From Diogma glabrata (Eukaryota > Arthropoda > Insecta > Diptera > Cylindrotomidae): a DNA stretch of 64,000 bases. The DNA lies in the NCBI GenBank assembly GCA_963693315.1, contig OY856187.1, positions 79,558,796 to 79,622,795 of the forward strand, written 5' to 3'. This document shows, one piece after another, positions 1-10,399 of the stretch. The notes under the pieces are model-generated. The model worked only from the letters and a program-made list of their open reading frames with translations, was not told where the DNA came from and made no database searches. The position numbers were made by a program, and so were the translations under genes. Position 1 is the first letter of the stretch, and every line of letters starts with the position of its first letter.

Positions 1-313
1 TAGTCAAATTTGGTGCAAGCTCTTTAGAAAAGGTTTTTAAAATAATGGGTGCAATGTTGTCCATTCCTGAGGCTTTGTTGATGTTTAACCCCTTTAGTGA
101 CTATTTTGGGTTAGAAGTGGAGTTAATTCATATTGACTCCTGAAGACTGAATTTGGGGTATTTATTTAGGAGTTTCCAAAACAATGGAATTCAGAGCAAA
201 GTTCGTTCAGCGAACAAGTTAGCTTTTCGGGATCATTGACGATTGAATCACCATCAATAATAGGGGGAATAGAAGATTTTGTACCGGAATTTAAAGAATT
301 AATGGCACTGTAA
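1..313 (-). pseudogene. LINE copy A, pre-RT/early RT fragment
   Basis: This stretch matches, almost base for base with small indels, the minus-strand LINE copy B at about 27709-28020, which encodes the segment just before and at the start of the reverse transcriptase (RT) domain. Copy A is broken by indels and has no long frame here. It lies downstream, in element orientation, of the endonuclease at 591-1063, as expected for ORF2 of a non-LTR retrotransposon. The window edge cuts it, so the rest of RT is not visible. It is a dead copy. The Jockey/CR1-like assignment rests on the better-preserved copy B. Confidence 0.75.
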
Positions 314-590
314 TGATATTTCGATGATATTATTTTTTATTCGATCAAACGAATTTCGATGATATGATTTTTCGATGGTATAATATTTTCAGTAAATCGA
401 AAAAAATTCGGTGTAACGATTTTTCGATGCAATGACTTTTCGACAGTGTGAACTTTCGGTGTTATGATTTTAAATGTTGCAATTTTCGGTTGTGTGACTT
501 TTCGATAGTATAGTTTTTATTTTTCAATTTATTGCTATTTTTCGATGTAACGATTTTCGATGGTATGCTTTTTCGATATGGCACGATCCG
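314..590. repeat. Degenerate minisatellite between two LINE domains
   Basis: The sequence is a run of imperfect units around the core TTTTCGATGGTATGA, with variants such as TTTTCGACAGTGTGA and TTTTCGATGTAACGA, at roughly 17-25 bp spacing. It begins exactly where copy A stops matching copy B and ends where the endonuclease frame begins, so it replaces the ORF2 linker. The last residues of the minus-strand frame ending at 524 are translated repeat, not endonuclease. Confidence 0.75.
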
Positions 591-1063
591 GATTTGTTGT
601 GGACGTTGAAGTTACCGGTAACGATAACCTCACAATTAGGGGACTTTGCTCTAATCTCGTCCACAATTTTTGTCAGCAAATTAAAAAAGTTTGGGTTACG
701 TTTGTTGGGGGACCGGTGGTATAGAGCTATTGTAAAAAAAGTAATTTCTGGAAGGCAAATTTTTAAAACCATTGTATTGAAGCCATCACTGTGTAGTTCA
801 AAATTTGAAAAGCGTGTATACGCAACACTCTCATGAATGAGTGCGCATACACCTTGATGGAGTTTGAAAGCTGATTCAAGCCTATATTTGGAATTAAGCG
901 ATTCTATAGAGAAAAAATTTTCAGAAACTTGTGTTTCTGTAAGGAATAGAATGTTCGCTTTGTCGTGCTCAAAATTATGTTGCACGTGGTCATGGTTAGC
1001 GTTCAATCCGCAGATGTTTTGAACATGCATTTTAAAATTTGTCCTTGCAAATACCGTGGACAT
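591..1063 (-). pseudogene. LINE copy A endonuclease (APE-type) fragment
   Basis: The minus-strand frame starts near 1063 and encodes the N-terminal part of an apurinic-type endonuclease (EEP fold), the ORF2 domain that nicks target DNA in Jockey/CR1-like LINEs. Visible motifs are NICGLNANHDHVQHNF near residue 16, the metal-binding Glu region LFLTETQ, and VIVTGNFNVHN near residue 145. The last is the usual GDFNxHN motif with its catalytic Asp changed to Asn, which should inactivate it. The domain is cut off soon after by the minisatellite; a full domain is about 220 residues. Upstream lie the element's 5' region and ORF1-like start. Confidence 0.8.
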
Positions 1064-1675
1064 GCCGCTTTATGGGCGGATGGATTGCGCTTATTTGCTT
1101 TACCACTTGCAGACTTATATCCTTACAGTTGTACTTCCATATATGTATCAAAAGGTTTATTTTTTTTATGTTTTATTAAAGAATGGATAACTAAGCAAAG
1201 AATCTTACCATACAATAAAATATGACATATGCCAATATTTCATGATAAGTTGAAGGAATAATAAAAAAATAATAAGTGAAAAATAAATTGTGAGAAATTC
1301 GCAGAAAACAAAACAAAACTAAATGCCAATAACCCCATATGCACCCCAGACGCACCGCTCACCTCCTCAATCGAGAAACAAAGCCCACACATAATTATAT
1401 GTTGGTCTGATTCGTCGGAAGAGTTAATGAGCGGTACGACTACGGAACGCTGCCTAACTAAGACTGGGAGTGCTGCCGTTGACTGATTAAAGTTCGTAGG
1501 CCAGCACCCAAAGATATCATCTTGGCTACTTATATCTCCTGCCATTGCCAGTGGTATGTGATATCTTACGCTAACTCATATGTCAATGGCAGTGACTGGA
1601 GTACGCGGAGTAGTCAGACCCGTAGATCAATATTGATCATAATCGATCAAGATCGACCCTTTCTGCGTTTGTAAA
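1064..1675 (-). mobile_element. LINE copy A 5' region
   Basis: About 500 bp here is closely matched by 28440-28930, the 5' end of copy B, in the same orientation. Shared landmarks are a block around TGACATATGCCAATATTTCATG, a start context with ATGGCAGGAGATAT, and a distal segment rich in GATC (GATCAATATTGATCATAATCG). Both copies stop matching just beyond the GATC block (about 1668 and 28925), which probably marks the 5' end of the element. Confidence 0.75.
1240..1545 (-). pseudogene. ORF1-like start of LINE copy A
   Basis: A minus-strand frame opens with MAGDISSQDDIFGCW at 1545 and runs 101 codons. The same ATGGCAGGAGATAT start occurs in copy B near 28800, and a related stretch is found on the plus strand near 12490, so the start is conserved across copies. 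It precedes the endonuclease, so it is likely the beginning of ORF1, the RNA-binding protein of such LINEs. A CGLC motif near residue 54 could be half of a zinc finger, but no partner cysteines are clear. The hydrophobic tail after residue 70 is probably out of frame. Confidence 0.5.
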
Positions 1676-1779
1676 CATATCATAATTCCACGTCACGGGA
1701 GGAGAGAGAGGGTATCAGTTTTTATTAATTTGTAAATTTTTTCTGCTCCCTTCTTGTGAAAACCTATTTGAAAATGTTT

Positions 1780-2060
1780 TGTAGGATCTCGTTAACATAT
1801 TCTTCTTGCTAGGGCAGGATTAATTTGTTCAAGCAAGATTTGTCCTGTATCTGTAAAACTATCTATTGAAGTGTTGCTGTTTTTTCAATTCGTTGAGATA
1901 GATTCAAAAAGGGTTAAAATTTTCAGTTGAAACGTTGGGTGCACCAACCTTAGTTGATTTAGACTCAAATGAAAATCCTTCTAACATATGGATTATTTTG
2001 AAAACTTTCGAATTCGTTGCAAGACTTTGCTAGGAATAGGTAGTAGCTTTCTTTATGCAA
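1780..2060 (-). pseudogene. Degenerate LINE RT scrap
   Basis: On the minus strand a stretch reads GFSFESKSTKVGAPNVST, aligning with the RT palm of copy B (GFLLESKLIKAGVPQGSVLS near 25700). The nucleotides also match, for example the segment around TTAGTTGATTTAGACTCAA against 25710. Stops and frameshifts are frequent. It is an independent, older copy, because copy A already occupies 1-1675 in a different order. Confidence 0.5.
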
Positions 2061-2254
2061 ACTATTGAAAGTACGCTGTGCACACGTTGATTTAGACATC
2101 TTTTCATACATTCCGGTAGCCAACCTCTTTAAAGAATATGAATATAATTTCTCCACAAAGACCGATAGAAATCATTTTGGAAAAATGATTAAGAATATGA
2201 TAGTCTCCTTTGTCAACTTTTTCTTGATTATATTGTAACGATTATGTTTTCTGA

Positions 2255-2510
2255 TGTAATAAAAGAACATCCTTCTAAAAAATACTATTTAGAGAAAATT
2301 ATTTCATTAAAAGAATATAAAACACTTGAAATATTTGAAGATAACAAAAACAAAAAAACACGTAACAGGAAATTACAATTTATCTAATAAGAAAACAAAA
2401 TAAAACTACGCAGTCTATGATAGAATATTTAACTCACAACAGGTACACCTTTGTGTGAACTTTTGCAGATCCAGTTATTTTGTTGTTTAGGGTCGGTATG
2501 TGTTAGTGAT
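2255..2510. repeat. Dispersed repeat, copy 1
   Basis: This shows long, gapped similarity to 6405-6690. Common landmarks are AACAGGAAATTA, the stretch around CGTAGTCTATAATAGAATA, and TGTGTGAACTTTTG followed by TTGTTGTTTAGGGT. There is no coding potential, and element class and ends are unknown. Confidence 0.6.
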
Positions 2511-2654
2511 AATAAGTTCAGTTTTAAATTGTTAGCGATACAAGCAGTTTTTAGTTAACAGTGATACAAGTGAGTTCTAAATTAGTGGTGACACAAGTTA
2601 GTCATAATATAAAGGCAATAAAATAATAGTAACAGATTACTATAAGATAACAGC

Positions 2655-2745
2655 CGTAGCAAAAACTGATACCTCTCATTTAATCATATGCCAATAGGAG
2701 GAGCTGGAGTAGATCGGGTTGTTAGACCCCATTGAAGTCAGTATA
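2655..2745 (-). repeat. Weak match to LINE A/B 5' region
   Basis: The segment around ATCATATGCCAATAGGAGGAGCTGGAGTAGA and GTTAGACCCC resembles 1570-1625 of copy A (CATATGTCAATGGCAGTGAC, then GTCAGACCCG). It is short and diverged, so the call is tentative. Confidence 0.3.
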
Positions 2746-4431
2746 CTTTCAAAAGTTAGAATATCATCATCAAATAACGTAGCCTCGCTCTTTTGGTTTA
2801 TAACGCATGGTACACATATTTTAATTTTTTATGGAGTGGATTGACAGGTTGGGGTTATCATTGACAATTTATTTTTCGGTATTCAATTTCGAATATTCTT
2901 TGCAAGATTCTCGTACTATACATGTAAATGTACAGAAAACTGACCCCCATCGGTAATCAAAGCGAACACCACTTTGTTTGAAAGAAAGTGCTTTAAACAA
3001 TATGCTATGCGGCTCACCACAACAACAATAAAAGTAAACGGCTTGACTCTTTCTCATCTCATAATTTACAAAAATGAAATTAATTTGGCAAAATGTTTTA
3101 TGTCGTGTCGTTCGTACGAGTTCATAATTGATTAATGATTATCATTCTTCCTACTCAAATTCGAAACACATCAATTTGCTGTAGCTGTCATTTTTGTCTG
3201 TCTGGAACTCAAATAAAAATATTTAAAAATCAATTCACAATTGAAATTATCGTAAATTTCCTATTTGATAGAAATCTTGTCTATTATAACAAAACCGATT
3301 CATAAAAGAAAAGCTATTTTTAACATATAATACACAATAAAAGCGAAAAATTCAAATCAACATCATCGTAATATAACATTTCCTCCGCGCTTACCTTTCA
3401 ATTTTAAAATAATATAAACATTTTTGAAATTCACTATACTTTAATGACGTCAATATAAAATTTCAATTCAAGAAGACGACATCTTTCCAGATGCATTTCT
3501 GTATTTCATTTTCTTGTATTGCTCTCACAAAACAGAAATAGATTTAAAAATATATTTGTTTTTTCAAGAAATAAGATAAAAATTACCTAAGATTAATAGG
3601 GGAAATGGATGCTGTTTCTCTTTATCCGTTTGATGGTCCATTATGTGAGTAATATTTCTCATAGTATTTTTATTTGACTCTCAAACTTTATTACTTCGTT
3701 CCGTTGGTTGATGTTTTTTATTTTATTATTATTATTAGATTGTTTATAAGTCAGATGATACGTGTGACGTCTGAGCGTTTTATGTTTTCTATTACAATGG
3801 GAATTGATATTTAATTAGTTTTTTGAGAAATAAAATTTTATAGATAGTTAAGAAAGTTAGATCATAAACATAAGATTTTATTGAAAAAATATGTTTAGTT
3901 CACATTCACTTTGTTTTATTATTTTAACCGGAAGGAAATCAGATAGATCGTTATTTTTTATATTGATTGAAACAGGAAGAATTGGCTAGAAACGTTGTTG
4001 GTGAATTTTGTTGTTGTTATGATTAAATTAATGATATGTAGGTAAACCTGTTGTAGGTGACAGTAATATTTTTGGCTTGATTTACATTTTGTTATTCTTT
4101 AACTGTAACCGTTTTTTAAACATACACCTATACGTTATGTTCTACTCAGGTTGCTTTTTATTCACAACATTATTACAACGGGATGATGAAAGAGAACTGG
4201 AGAGTGTTTTTAATGATGGGGACGCATAAACAAATGGAGTGTAGTTTAAACGTGTAGACTCGATTTGCTGTTAAGTTCAGTTCGGCAGGTGTAGTGTAGG
4301 TGTAGATCAAGAATTTAACCTTTTTCTATTAGCTACAAGTGCACAAGATTTTTGACCATCTCTTGATGAAGACTTTTAACACAACAAACGGCTTTTTACC
4401 ATTCATCAAACTCAAATTAAATCCGTTTACA
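2746..4431. other. AT-rich stretch, no recognisable feature
   Basis: No convincing frame, RNA gene or repeat boundary is visible. The short minus-strand frame at 2869-3057 has no recognisable motif. Confidence 0.5.
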
Positions 4432-4439
4432 TTTAATGC

Positions 4440-6267
4440 CAGGGTTGCATAAAAATCTGATTTTTTTAAAAAAAATCAAAAAAATCGGATTTATTTGATT
4501 TAAATCGCTTTTTTTGATTTAAATCGGATTTTTTTGATTTTTAAAAATATTTAGTTTAATTTTTGAAGAAATTGTATATTTCTTATGGTACGTCAACTAC
4601 TTTATATAACTCATTAGCTTTGGTTATATTTTTCGAAATGCAAGGCTAGATAAAAGTAAAGGAACAGTTTTTATTTACTAGATTTTTATACTAAAATACT
4701 GATTGTTGTTCTAGCGACATGAAAAGCGTTACTTGCCAAACTAAGATACTTTGTCACTGCTTTAGAGTGATGTCAGAGATATCCAATTAGTGATTGCAAA
4801 TTACCCGATTTCAAATTACCCGGTTACTCGATTAGTATTTTCCAAATTACCCGGATTACCCGGATAACCCGGGTAGTTATAAAAAAATTAAAAGATGAAA
4901 AACAATAAAAAAAACCTCACAGTAGCAAACTAAAAATTGATCATTTTTAATTGTAAAATAATATTTCAAAAATATTAAAGCATTTAGGGTAGCTGTACTC
5001 ATCCGATTTCTTATTTTCTTTTTTAAATTCCTGCAATAGAAAAAACCCGCTCCGATAAAGTGGATGTTGGCTTCACGGTCAATAACGATTGATTTAAATT
5101 TTCTATCATTTTTTCGGTTTCCTTCATTTACATACAACATTTTCAGCTCTTTATCAACTGTAGTACCCCTGTTACCTATAGTAGATCTTGTGTAGACAGC
5201 AATACATTTTTGTAGTTGTAAATTTTCAATATTATAATTAGCCGCATCATTATCCGATTTGATTTTTCCTTGCTGACGTATTCCCCCATTTAGTTGAAAT
5301 TATTCGTGCGCATCCAACTACGTGGCACCGAGGTTTATCTGATGACATTTTCTTGAACTAGTCTGAGAATAATTCAAATTTGCAAAAAGAGAATGAGCTG
5401 AATTTTATTTTGTAAATTTTATTGAGAAAAAACTGGACCTTTTGTTGTTCGGGTACCCGACCAAAATATCCGGATATTAAATACCCGAAAAATCTTCCTA
5501 AATACCCGGGTATCCGGGTACCCGGATACCAAGATTGCAAACACTATATCCAATTCTGCAGATTCGAAGTTTCTCGGACATGTAGATAACTGGTAAACAC
5601 TAAACGGCAAGTCATGTGGAACAACTCCTTATAACTTGTGTCAGGAAAGTGTTAAGGATTTAAAAAACTATCAAGATCTTAATAGTAACAATATTTTTTA
5701 GTGGAAACGTTTTTTTTCGTAAGCGGGTTGTACTGATTTGCATTTAATACTCTATTTGATATGTAATTATTTATTATTTCTAGATTCATTTCTAGAATCT
5801 GTTCATATGCGTTTTATGTGGGTTTGTCAATATTTCTAGTTGTGATTTAATCTGTGGCTTTGTTGTTGAAGTTTTACGACGATAGGCTAATATCTTAATT
5901 ATTCTCAGTCGCAAGCACGATGCAATTGTCTTAGCGTGACCTGATACAGATGCCGTTGGTCAGGTGAAGATAGCTCAGATATGGGTTAAAAAAATCGTGA
6001 GCGGATTTCGTTCATCATCTTGTTAGAAGCTTGTTGTTGTGGGATCTTGTTTCCTTAGGTTTTTATGAGTAGTGACAACTACATGTTGAAATTCCTACCA
6101 CAAAACATTTTATCAAAATAAATCAAATTTTTATTTTGAATTTGCTTAGAATTTTAGAAATTTCTTCAATTGATTTAAATCAATGATTTTTTTAAAAAAA
6201 TCAAGTTGATTTAAATCTGATTTAAATCACTGATTTAAATCAAATGATTTAAATCAATGCAACCCTG
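4440..6267. mobile_element. Non-autonomous hAT-like element (outer)
   Basis: The ends are inverted: CAGGGTTGCA at 4440 and TGCAACCCTG ending at 6267. They are flanked by a perfect 8-bp direct duplication, TTTAATGC, at 4432-4439 and 6268-6275. An 8-bp duplication with CAGGG ends is the hAT superfamily signature. Next to both ends lie dense repeats of GATTT/AAATC, often as the palindrome GATTTAAATC (about 4455-4545 and 6165-6255), probable transposase-binding subterminal repeats. No transposase frame remains. The element is 1828 bp, of which 759 bp is a second inserted element. Confidence 0.9.
4788..5546. mobile_element. Second hAT-like element nested in the first
   Basis: The inverted ends are TAGTGATTGCAA at 4788 and TTGCAAACACTA ending at 5546 (one mismatch in 12). 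They are flanked by a perfect 8-bp duplication, TATCCAAT, at 4780-4787 and 5547-5554. Subterminal regions are packed with ATTACCCG/CCGGGTA motifs (about 4800-4875 and 5450-5530), partly as the palindrome CCCGGG. It encodes no transposase. Two overlapping minus-strand frames at 5358-5610 are translations of the repeats. It differs from its host in terminal sequence, so two hAT families are present. Confidence 0.88.
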
Positions 6268-6404
6268 TTTAATGCCCAACTATACAAGATCGGTATAGTT
6301 CGGCATATAGTTGATCGGCAAATTATCAACAACCACACCATATTTCTTTTGATCAGTTCGATTGAAAACGTTAAGTTTATATTGTGGTGATGTTGTAGTA
6401 CGGT

Positions 6405-6690
6405 CGGTGTAAAAGAAGAACATCGTTCTGGAAAATACTTTTTAGAGAAAATAATTGCACTAAATGAATAGAAAATACACGAATAAATATTTGAAGATAT
6501 CAAAAACAAAATAACACGCAACAGGAAATTATAGTTTATTTAATAAGAAAATAAAATAAACGCGTAGACGCGTAGTCTATAATAGAATAAGTAAATAAAC
6601 AAATTAAAAAGAATAGTGATAGTTCACACCTATGTGTGAACTTTTGAAGATTCGTGTTATTATGTTTTTGTTGTTTAGGGTAGGTTCGTG
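6405..6690. repeat. Dispersed repeat, copy 2
   Basis: This is the partner of 2255-2510 in the same orientation. It follows the outer hAT element by about 130 bp. The element type is unknown. Confidence 0.6.
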
Positions 6691-6929
6691 TTTTAGAGTT
6701 TTGTAGAGATCTCGCTATTGTTTCGCCTCGTATATATAAGGTCGCGTGTTCCTCACCTGTATTAATTTCATTTCACTCAATTTTATGGTTTCACTTCAAG
6801 ACTTAATTTATTCGATAAGTTTTATATAGGTGACTTTCACATAGAGTTTTTCCAATTTACTAACAAAAGTGGTTGACTATGGGTTAATCGGTTAATTGGA
6901 AATCCGGTGTGTGGCCGTTAACGATTTGC

Positions 6930-7000
6930 TTACTTTGCCTCGATGGAATTTGAACTCTAGTCGTTCGAATTTGTCTCCAGCACGCTAACCCACTCAACAA
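6930..7000 (-). repeat. tRNA-derived SINE-like copy
   Basis: Read on the minus strand, the sequence has a tRNA-like A box (TGGGTTAGCGTG, 6981-6992) and, about 35 bp on, a B box (GAGTTCAAATTCC, 6945-6957). This is the internal RNA polymerase III promoter layout of a tRNA gene. No acceptor stem pairs, so it is a SINE or tRNA relic, not a functional tRNA. Confidence 0.5.
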
Positions 7001-8021
7001 AAATTTCAACAATTATAAAATATAAATAAAATATACCAACTCTGTAAAATAAACATATAAATATAAATAAAATATAACATTTTGGTACAACGAAACGAAG
7101 CGGTCGTATTACGTTTTTTAAAACGAACGGAACGAAGCTGATTTGTTCTGTATGAACTTTAAGGTTTCGTATAAAAAAAAAGGAAAATGAAATTGAAAAG
7201 TTTAAATCTTAAAAGTTATCTATCAAAAATTTACTTATATGTTTAATTGAAATTACCGTTTGTGTATTGCTATTGCAGAATGGATTTGGTCGATATGATA
7301 AGTTTTTAGTGCAGATTTTTGTCCATTGGGTTCCGAAAAATGTAAGCCATTGTTCACCTCATATTTTGTTTATTGTTTATGCTATATACCAGTAATCGCA
7401 AACACTTGACACACATGTCGCATACTAGACATGGTCCGTTAACAAATTTCATAGGCAATCACTTTTGTTTACTAACTTTATAATTCGTGCGATTTTACTT
7501 ATCGACTTTGTCAAAAAAAGGATTTCTATCTATCTCTGTTTGTGGCTCCATTTATCAAACATTAAAAATTTTTAATCATTCATTGCAAATCTACCGTGTG
7601 TATAAATAAATCAAATGAAACAGACAGAGAAAAACCATCCAAATACTACCAAACAAAAGAAACATAAAGTTCTTCAAAATTTTATCGATTATTGACATTG
7701 CAAACATATATCAGCCAAAACTGATAATATGAAGTACTCTATTAATAACTCAGCATCAACGCTTCTGTGCATGATCAATTTACTTTATTTTGGTTTTTGT
7801 TTAAAACAAGAAAACTACATTCGTTTCATAGTGACCAAAGAAAAAATAATAAAACTATGCGTTACAGTGGAACGTCATAACCAGGCAGATGTTATTAATG
7901 AAACGCATCTTGAATTGTTTGATAGTACTAAACGAATGTGTTATTTATAGTATGAATATTGTGAGATCTGTGTGGTTTAGTGTTTAAGAAAATGTCTATT
8001 TAATAGATTTTTGTTGGTCGT
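7001..8021. other. AT-rich stretch, one short unassigned frame
   Basis: The only frame of note is 7729-7950 (+), 73 codons from an ATG, with a hydrophobic stretch near its start. It has no recognisable domain, and its composition is that of translated AT-rich DNA. No other feature is seen. Confidence 0.4.
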
Positions 8022-8600
8022 TACAGTTTATTGAATCGGATAAACGGAATTCTTAAACACCTTCTGGATTCGATCACTGATTAGTAGGCAAAAACACCAG
8101 GTTTTATGAAGTATTCAACACCTTACTTATTTCACAACAACAGGAAAACGATAAAGTAAACCATATTCCTTTCGGGAATATTCTCCCAATAGCTTCAGAA
8201 AAGGTTCCCACAGTTAATTGTAGAACTAGAAACTTCCATACACAAGATATTTCTATTAAATAACACTCAAAGATTTATTAAAAACTAATTTTGCTTCTCT
8301 TTACACAGTTTTATATTCACGATACAGCGTTTCGTTTACAATTAATTTTCATTTCTCATTCCACTTATGCTATTAACACTATTGCAATTTAATTTAAATT
8401 AACTTTACATCATCGCAGTCTAAAAGAAAACTAAATCAATTTTGCAAGAAAAATTCCTTATATGTATACAATTTTTTCAAATATCTCAAATATTCCAGGT
8501 AAGTCGATTATTTACAAAAAAATTCTGATGAAATTTATTTCATGTTGTTTTTATTATTTTATTTTCTGCTTTGTTAATTTTTCTTGCGACCGTGATTTTC
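8022..8600 (-). repeat. Decayed LTR, same family as the 17.9 kb solo LTR
   Basis: Landmarks in order match the solo LTR at 17858-18478: a start like GTTACAGTTTATTGAATCGGATAAACG, then TTCGATCACTGATTAGTAGGC, CACCAGGTTTTA, CTTCAGAAA, CAAGATATTTCTA, a TTTATT block, and an end like TTTTCTTGCGACCGTGATT. It is the most diverged of the LTR copies in the window. No internal region adjoins it. Confidence 0.65.
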
Positions 8601-9039
8601 GATTTGAAATATTGTATGAGAGAAATTATTAAAGTTAAATGCAATTACTTCGGTCTGAAAGACCTAAGTATTACATTCATGAGCTCAAAGTGAAATTTTT
8701 ACCCCACCTTTTTTGACATTTCTCGACGTTTTAGGACCTCCTGATTCTAAAAAAGCAAAAAAAAAAAATGTATGTCTGTCGGCCGGCCGGCCGCCGTCAT
8801 TACCTACACTGCAGGGAAAACGGCTGGAGGGATTTCAAAAATTTTTTTTTCTAAAAATAGGTATTCACAAGATGCAGGTCCGAAAGGACGCTGTGTTCGA
8901 TAACTGTACCGGAAGTGTGTCAAAAAAATCATTATGTGTGTCAAAAATAGCAAATTTTCATATTTTTGGCTTAAAAAACGTTCATTTTAAGTGATTACGA
9001 GTAGAAACATTAAATTTTGGGGAATCCTAATGGTCGGGA

Positions 9040-9860
9040 TTGGTATGTGAGATCAAAAACTAGATTATTGCATTATAAATTTGTCAAAAAAATGTTGTCA
9101 AGTGTGTCAAAAGAAAAATTTTTATTTTTTTTTTACCTAATTTTTTGGAAAAAAAATAAAATTAATTGTTTGTTGGAAATGAAATTTTATTATTATTATT
9201 GAGAATTATAGCATTATAAGTTTGTCAAAAAAATGTTGTCAAGTGTGTCAAAAGAAAGATTTTTTTGATTTTTTTACCCAATTTTTTGGAAAAACAATTG
9301 TTTGTTTGAAATGAAACTACTTCGGTTTTATTATTATTATTGAGAATTATGGCATTATAAGTTTGTCAAAAAAATTTTGTCAAGTGTGTCAAAAGAAAGA
9401 TTTTTATTTATTTTTTTACCCAATTTTTTGGAAAAAAAAATTGTTTGTTTGAAATGAAACTACTTCGGTTTTTATTATTATTATTGAGAATTATAGTATT
9501 ATAAGTTTGTCAAAAGAATGTTGTCAAGTGTGTCAAAAGAAAGATTTTTATTAATTTTTTTACCCAACTTTTTGGAAAAAAATAAAATTGTTTGTTTGAA
9601 TTGAAATTTTATTATTATTATTGAGAATTGTGGCATTATAAGTTTTTCAAAAAAAATGTTGTCAAGTGTGTCAAAAGAGTTTTTATTTATTTTTTACCCA
9701 ATTTTTTGAAAAAAATTAAATTGTTTGCTCGAAATGAAATTTTATTATTATTATTGAGAATTATGGCATTATAAGTTTGTCAAAAAAATGTTGTCAAGTG
9801 TGTCAAAAAATGTCAAATCATTTATTTTTTAGCCAATTTTTTGGAAAAAAAAATGTAGCT
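9040..9860. repeat. Tandem array, six units of about 140 bp
   Basis: Each unit carries GCATTATAAGTTTGTCAAA, then TTGTCAAGTGTGTCAAAAGA, a T-rich block with ACCCAATTTTTTGGAAAAA, and TTATTATTATTATTGAGAATT. Unit starts fall near 9070, 9211, 9352, 9496, 9633 and 9766, a spacing of 133-144 bp. Units differ by point changes and indels in the A/T runs, so the array is old. Confidence 0.9.
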
Positions 9861-9904
9861 GTTTTTATGACGTAAATGTAATTGAAAATGAAATTGAACA
9901 TGGA

Positions 9905-10215
9905 AATTTTTGAATTTGTTATAGTTTTTGAAATTATTTTTGGAATTTTGAAAAAGTTTGCATTTTTGATTTTGTAATAATTTTTGCAATATTTTTAGAA
10001 TTTCGGAAAAAGTTTTAATTTTTGATTTTGTAAGAATTTTTGCAATATTTTTAAAATTTTGGAAAAGTTCGAATTTTTAAGAATTTTTGGCATATTATCG
10101 GAATTTAGAAAAAGTTTAAATATTTGATTTCATTCTAATTTTTAGAATATTTTTGGAATTTTGAAAAAGTTTGATTTTATTTAATTTAACAATATTTTTG
10201 GAATTTTGATTACAA
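9905..10215. repeat. Second tandem array, about 55-bp units
   Basis: About five units of the form GGAATTTTGAAAAAGTTTG, TTTTTGATTTTGTAA, AATTTTTGCAATATTTTT follow the 140-bp array. Starts are near 9940, 9998, 10052, 10100 and 10156. Confidence 0.75.
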
Positions 10216-10399
10216 TTTTCCGGCAACGTATTGATGTTTCGTGTTAGTTTTGTAATAAATTTTTAAACAGATATAAAAAATACTTGTACTTTAACAAAGA
10301 GTTATGTTTGATATAGATCGCTGCCCAAAACTAAAAACCATGTCCTTGTGAAAGTTTTTTGCCGAAAACTATATCAAAATCCTTTACCCAGACCGAAGT

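Larger units (their letters stand above)
8647..10399. mobile_element. Candidate repeat-filled element with short inverted ends
   Basis: ACTTCGGTCTG at 8647-8657 and its exact reverse complement at 10389-10399 bracket a region made largely of tandem arrays. Inside the left end is a GC-rich patch (GTCGGCCGGCCGGCCG near 8778) followed by CAGGGAAAACGGCTGGAGGGATTTC, a kind of segment seen in dispersed insect repeats. No transposase or target duplication is evident. The 11-bp ends could be chance, although ACTTCGG also occurs in several array units. Confidence 0.4.

Noticed and set aside
5358..5610. Overlapping minus-strand frames with PGTRIPGY-like repeats
   Set aside because: They are translated CCGGGTA subterminal repeats of the inner hAT-like element.
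7729..7950. Possible small secreted or membrane protein starting MKYSINNS
   Set aside because: No clear signal peptide, domain or splice context. Its length is within chance for AT-rich DNA.
9040..9860. CRISPR-like array
   Set aside because: Units of about 140 bp repeat along their full length with no short repeat and unique spacer pattern, and the genome is eukaryotic.
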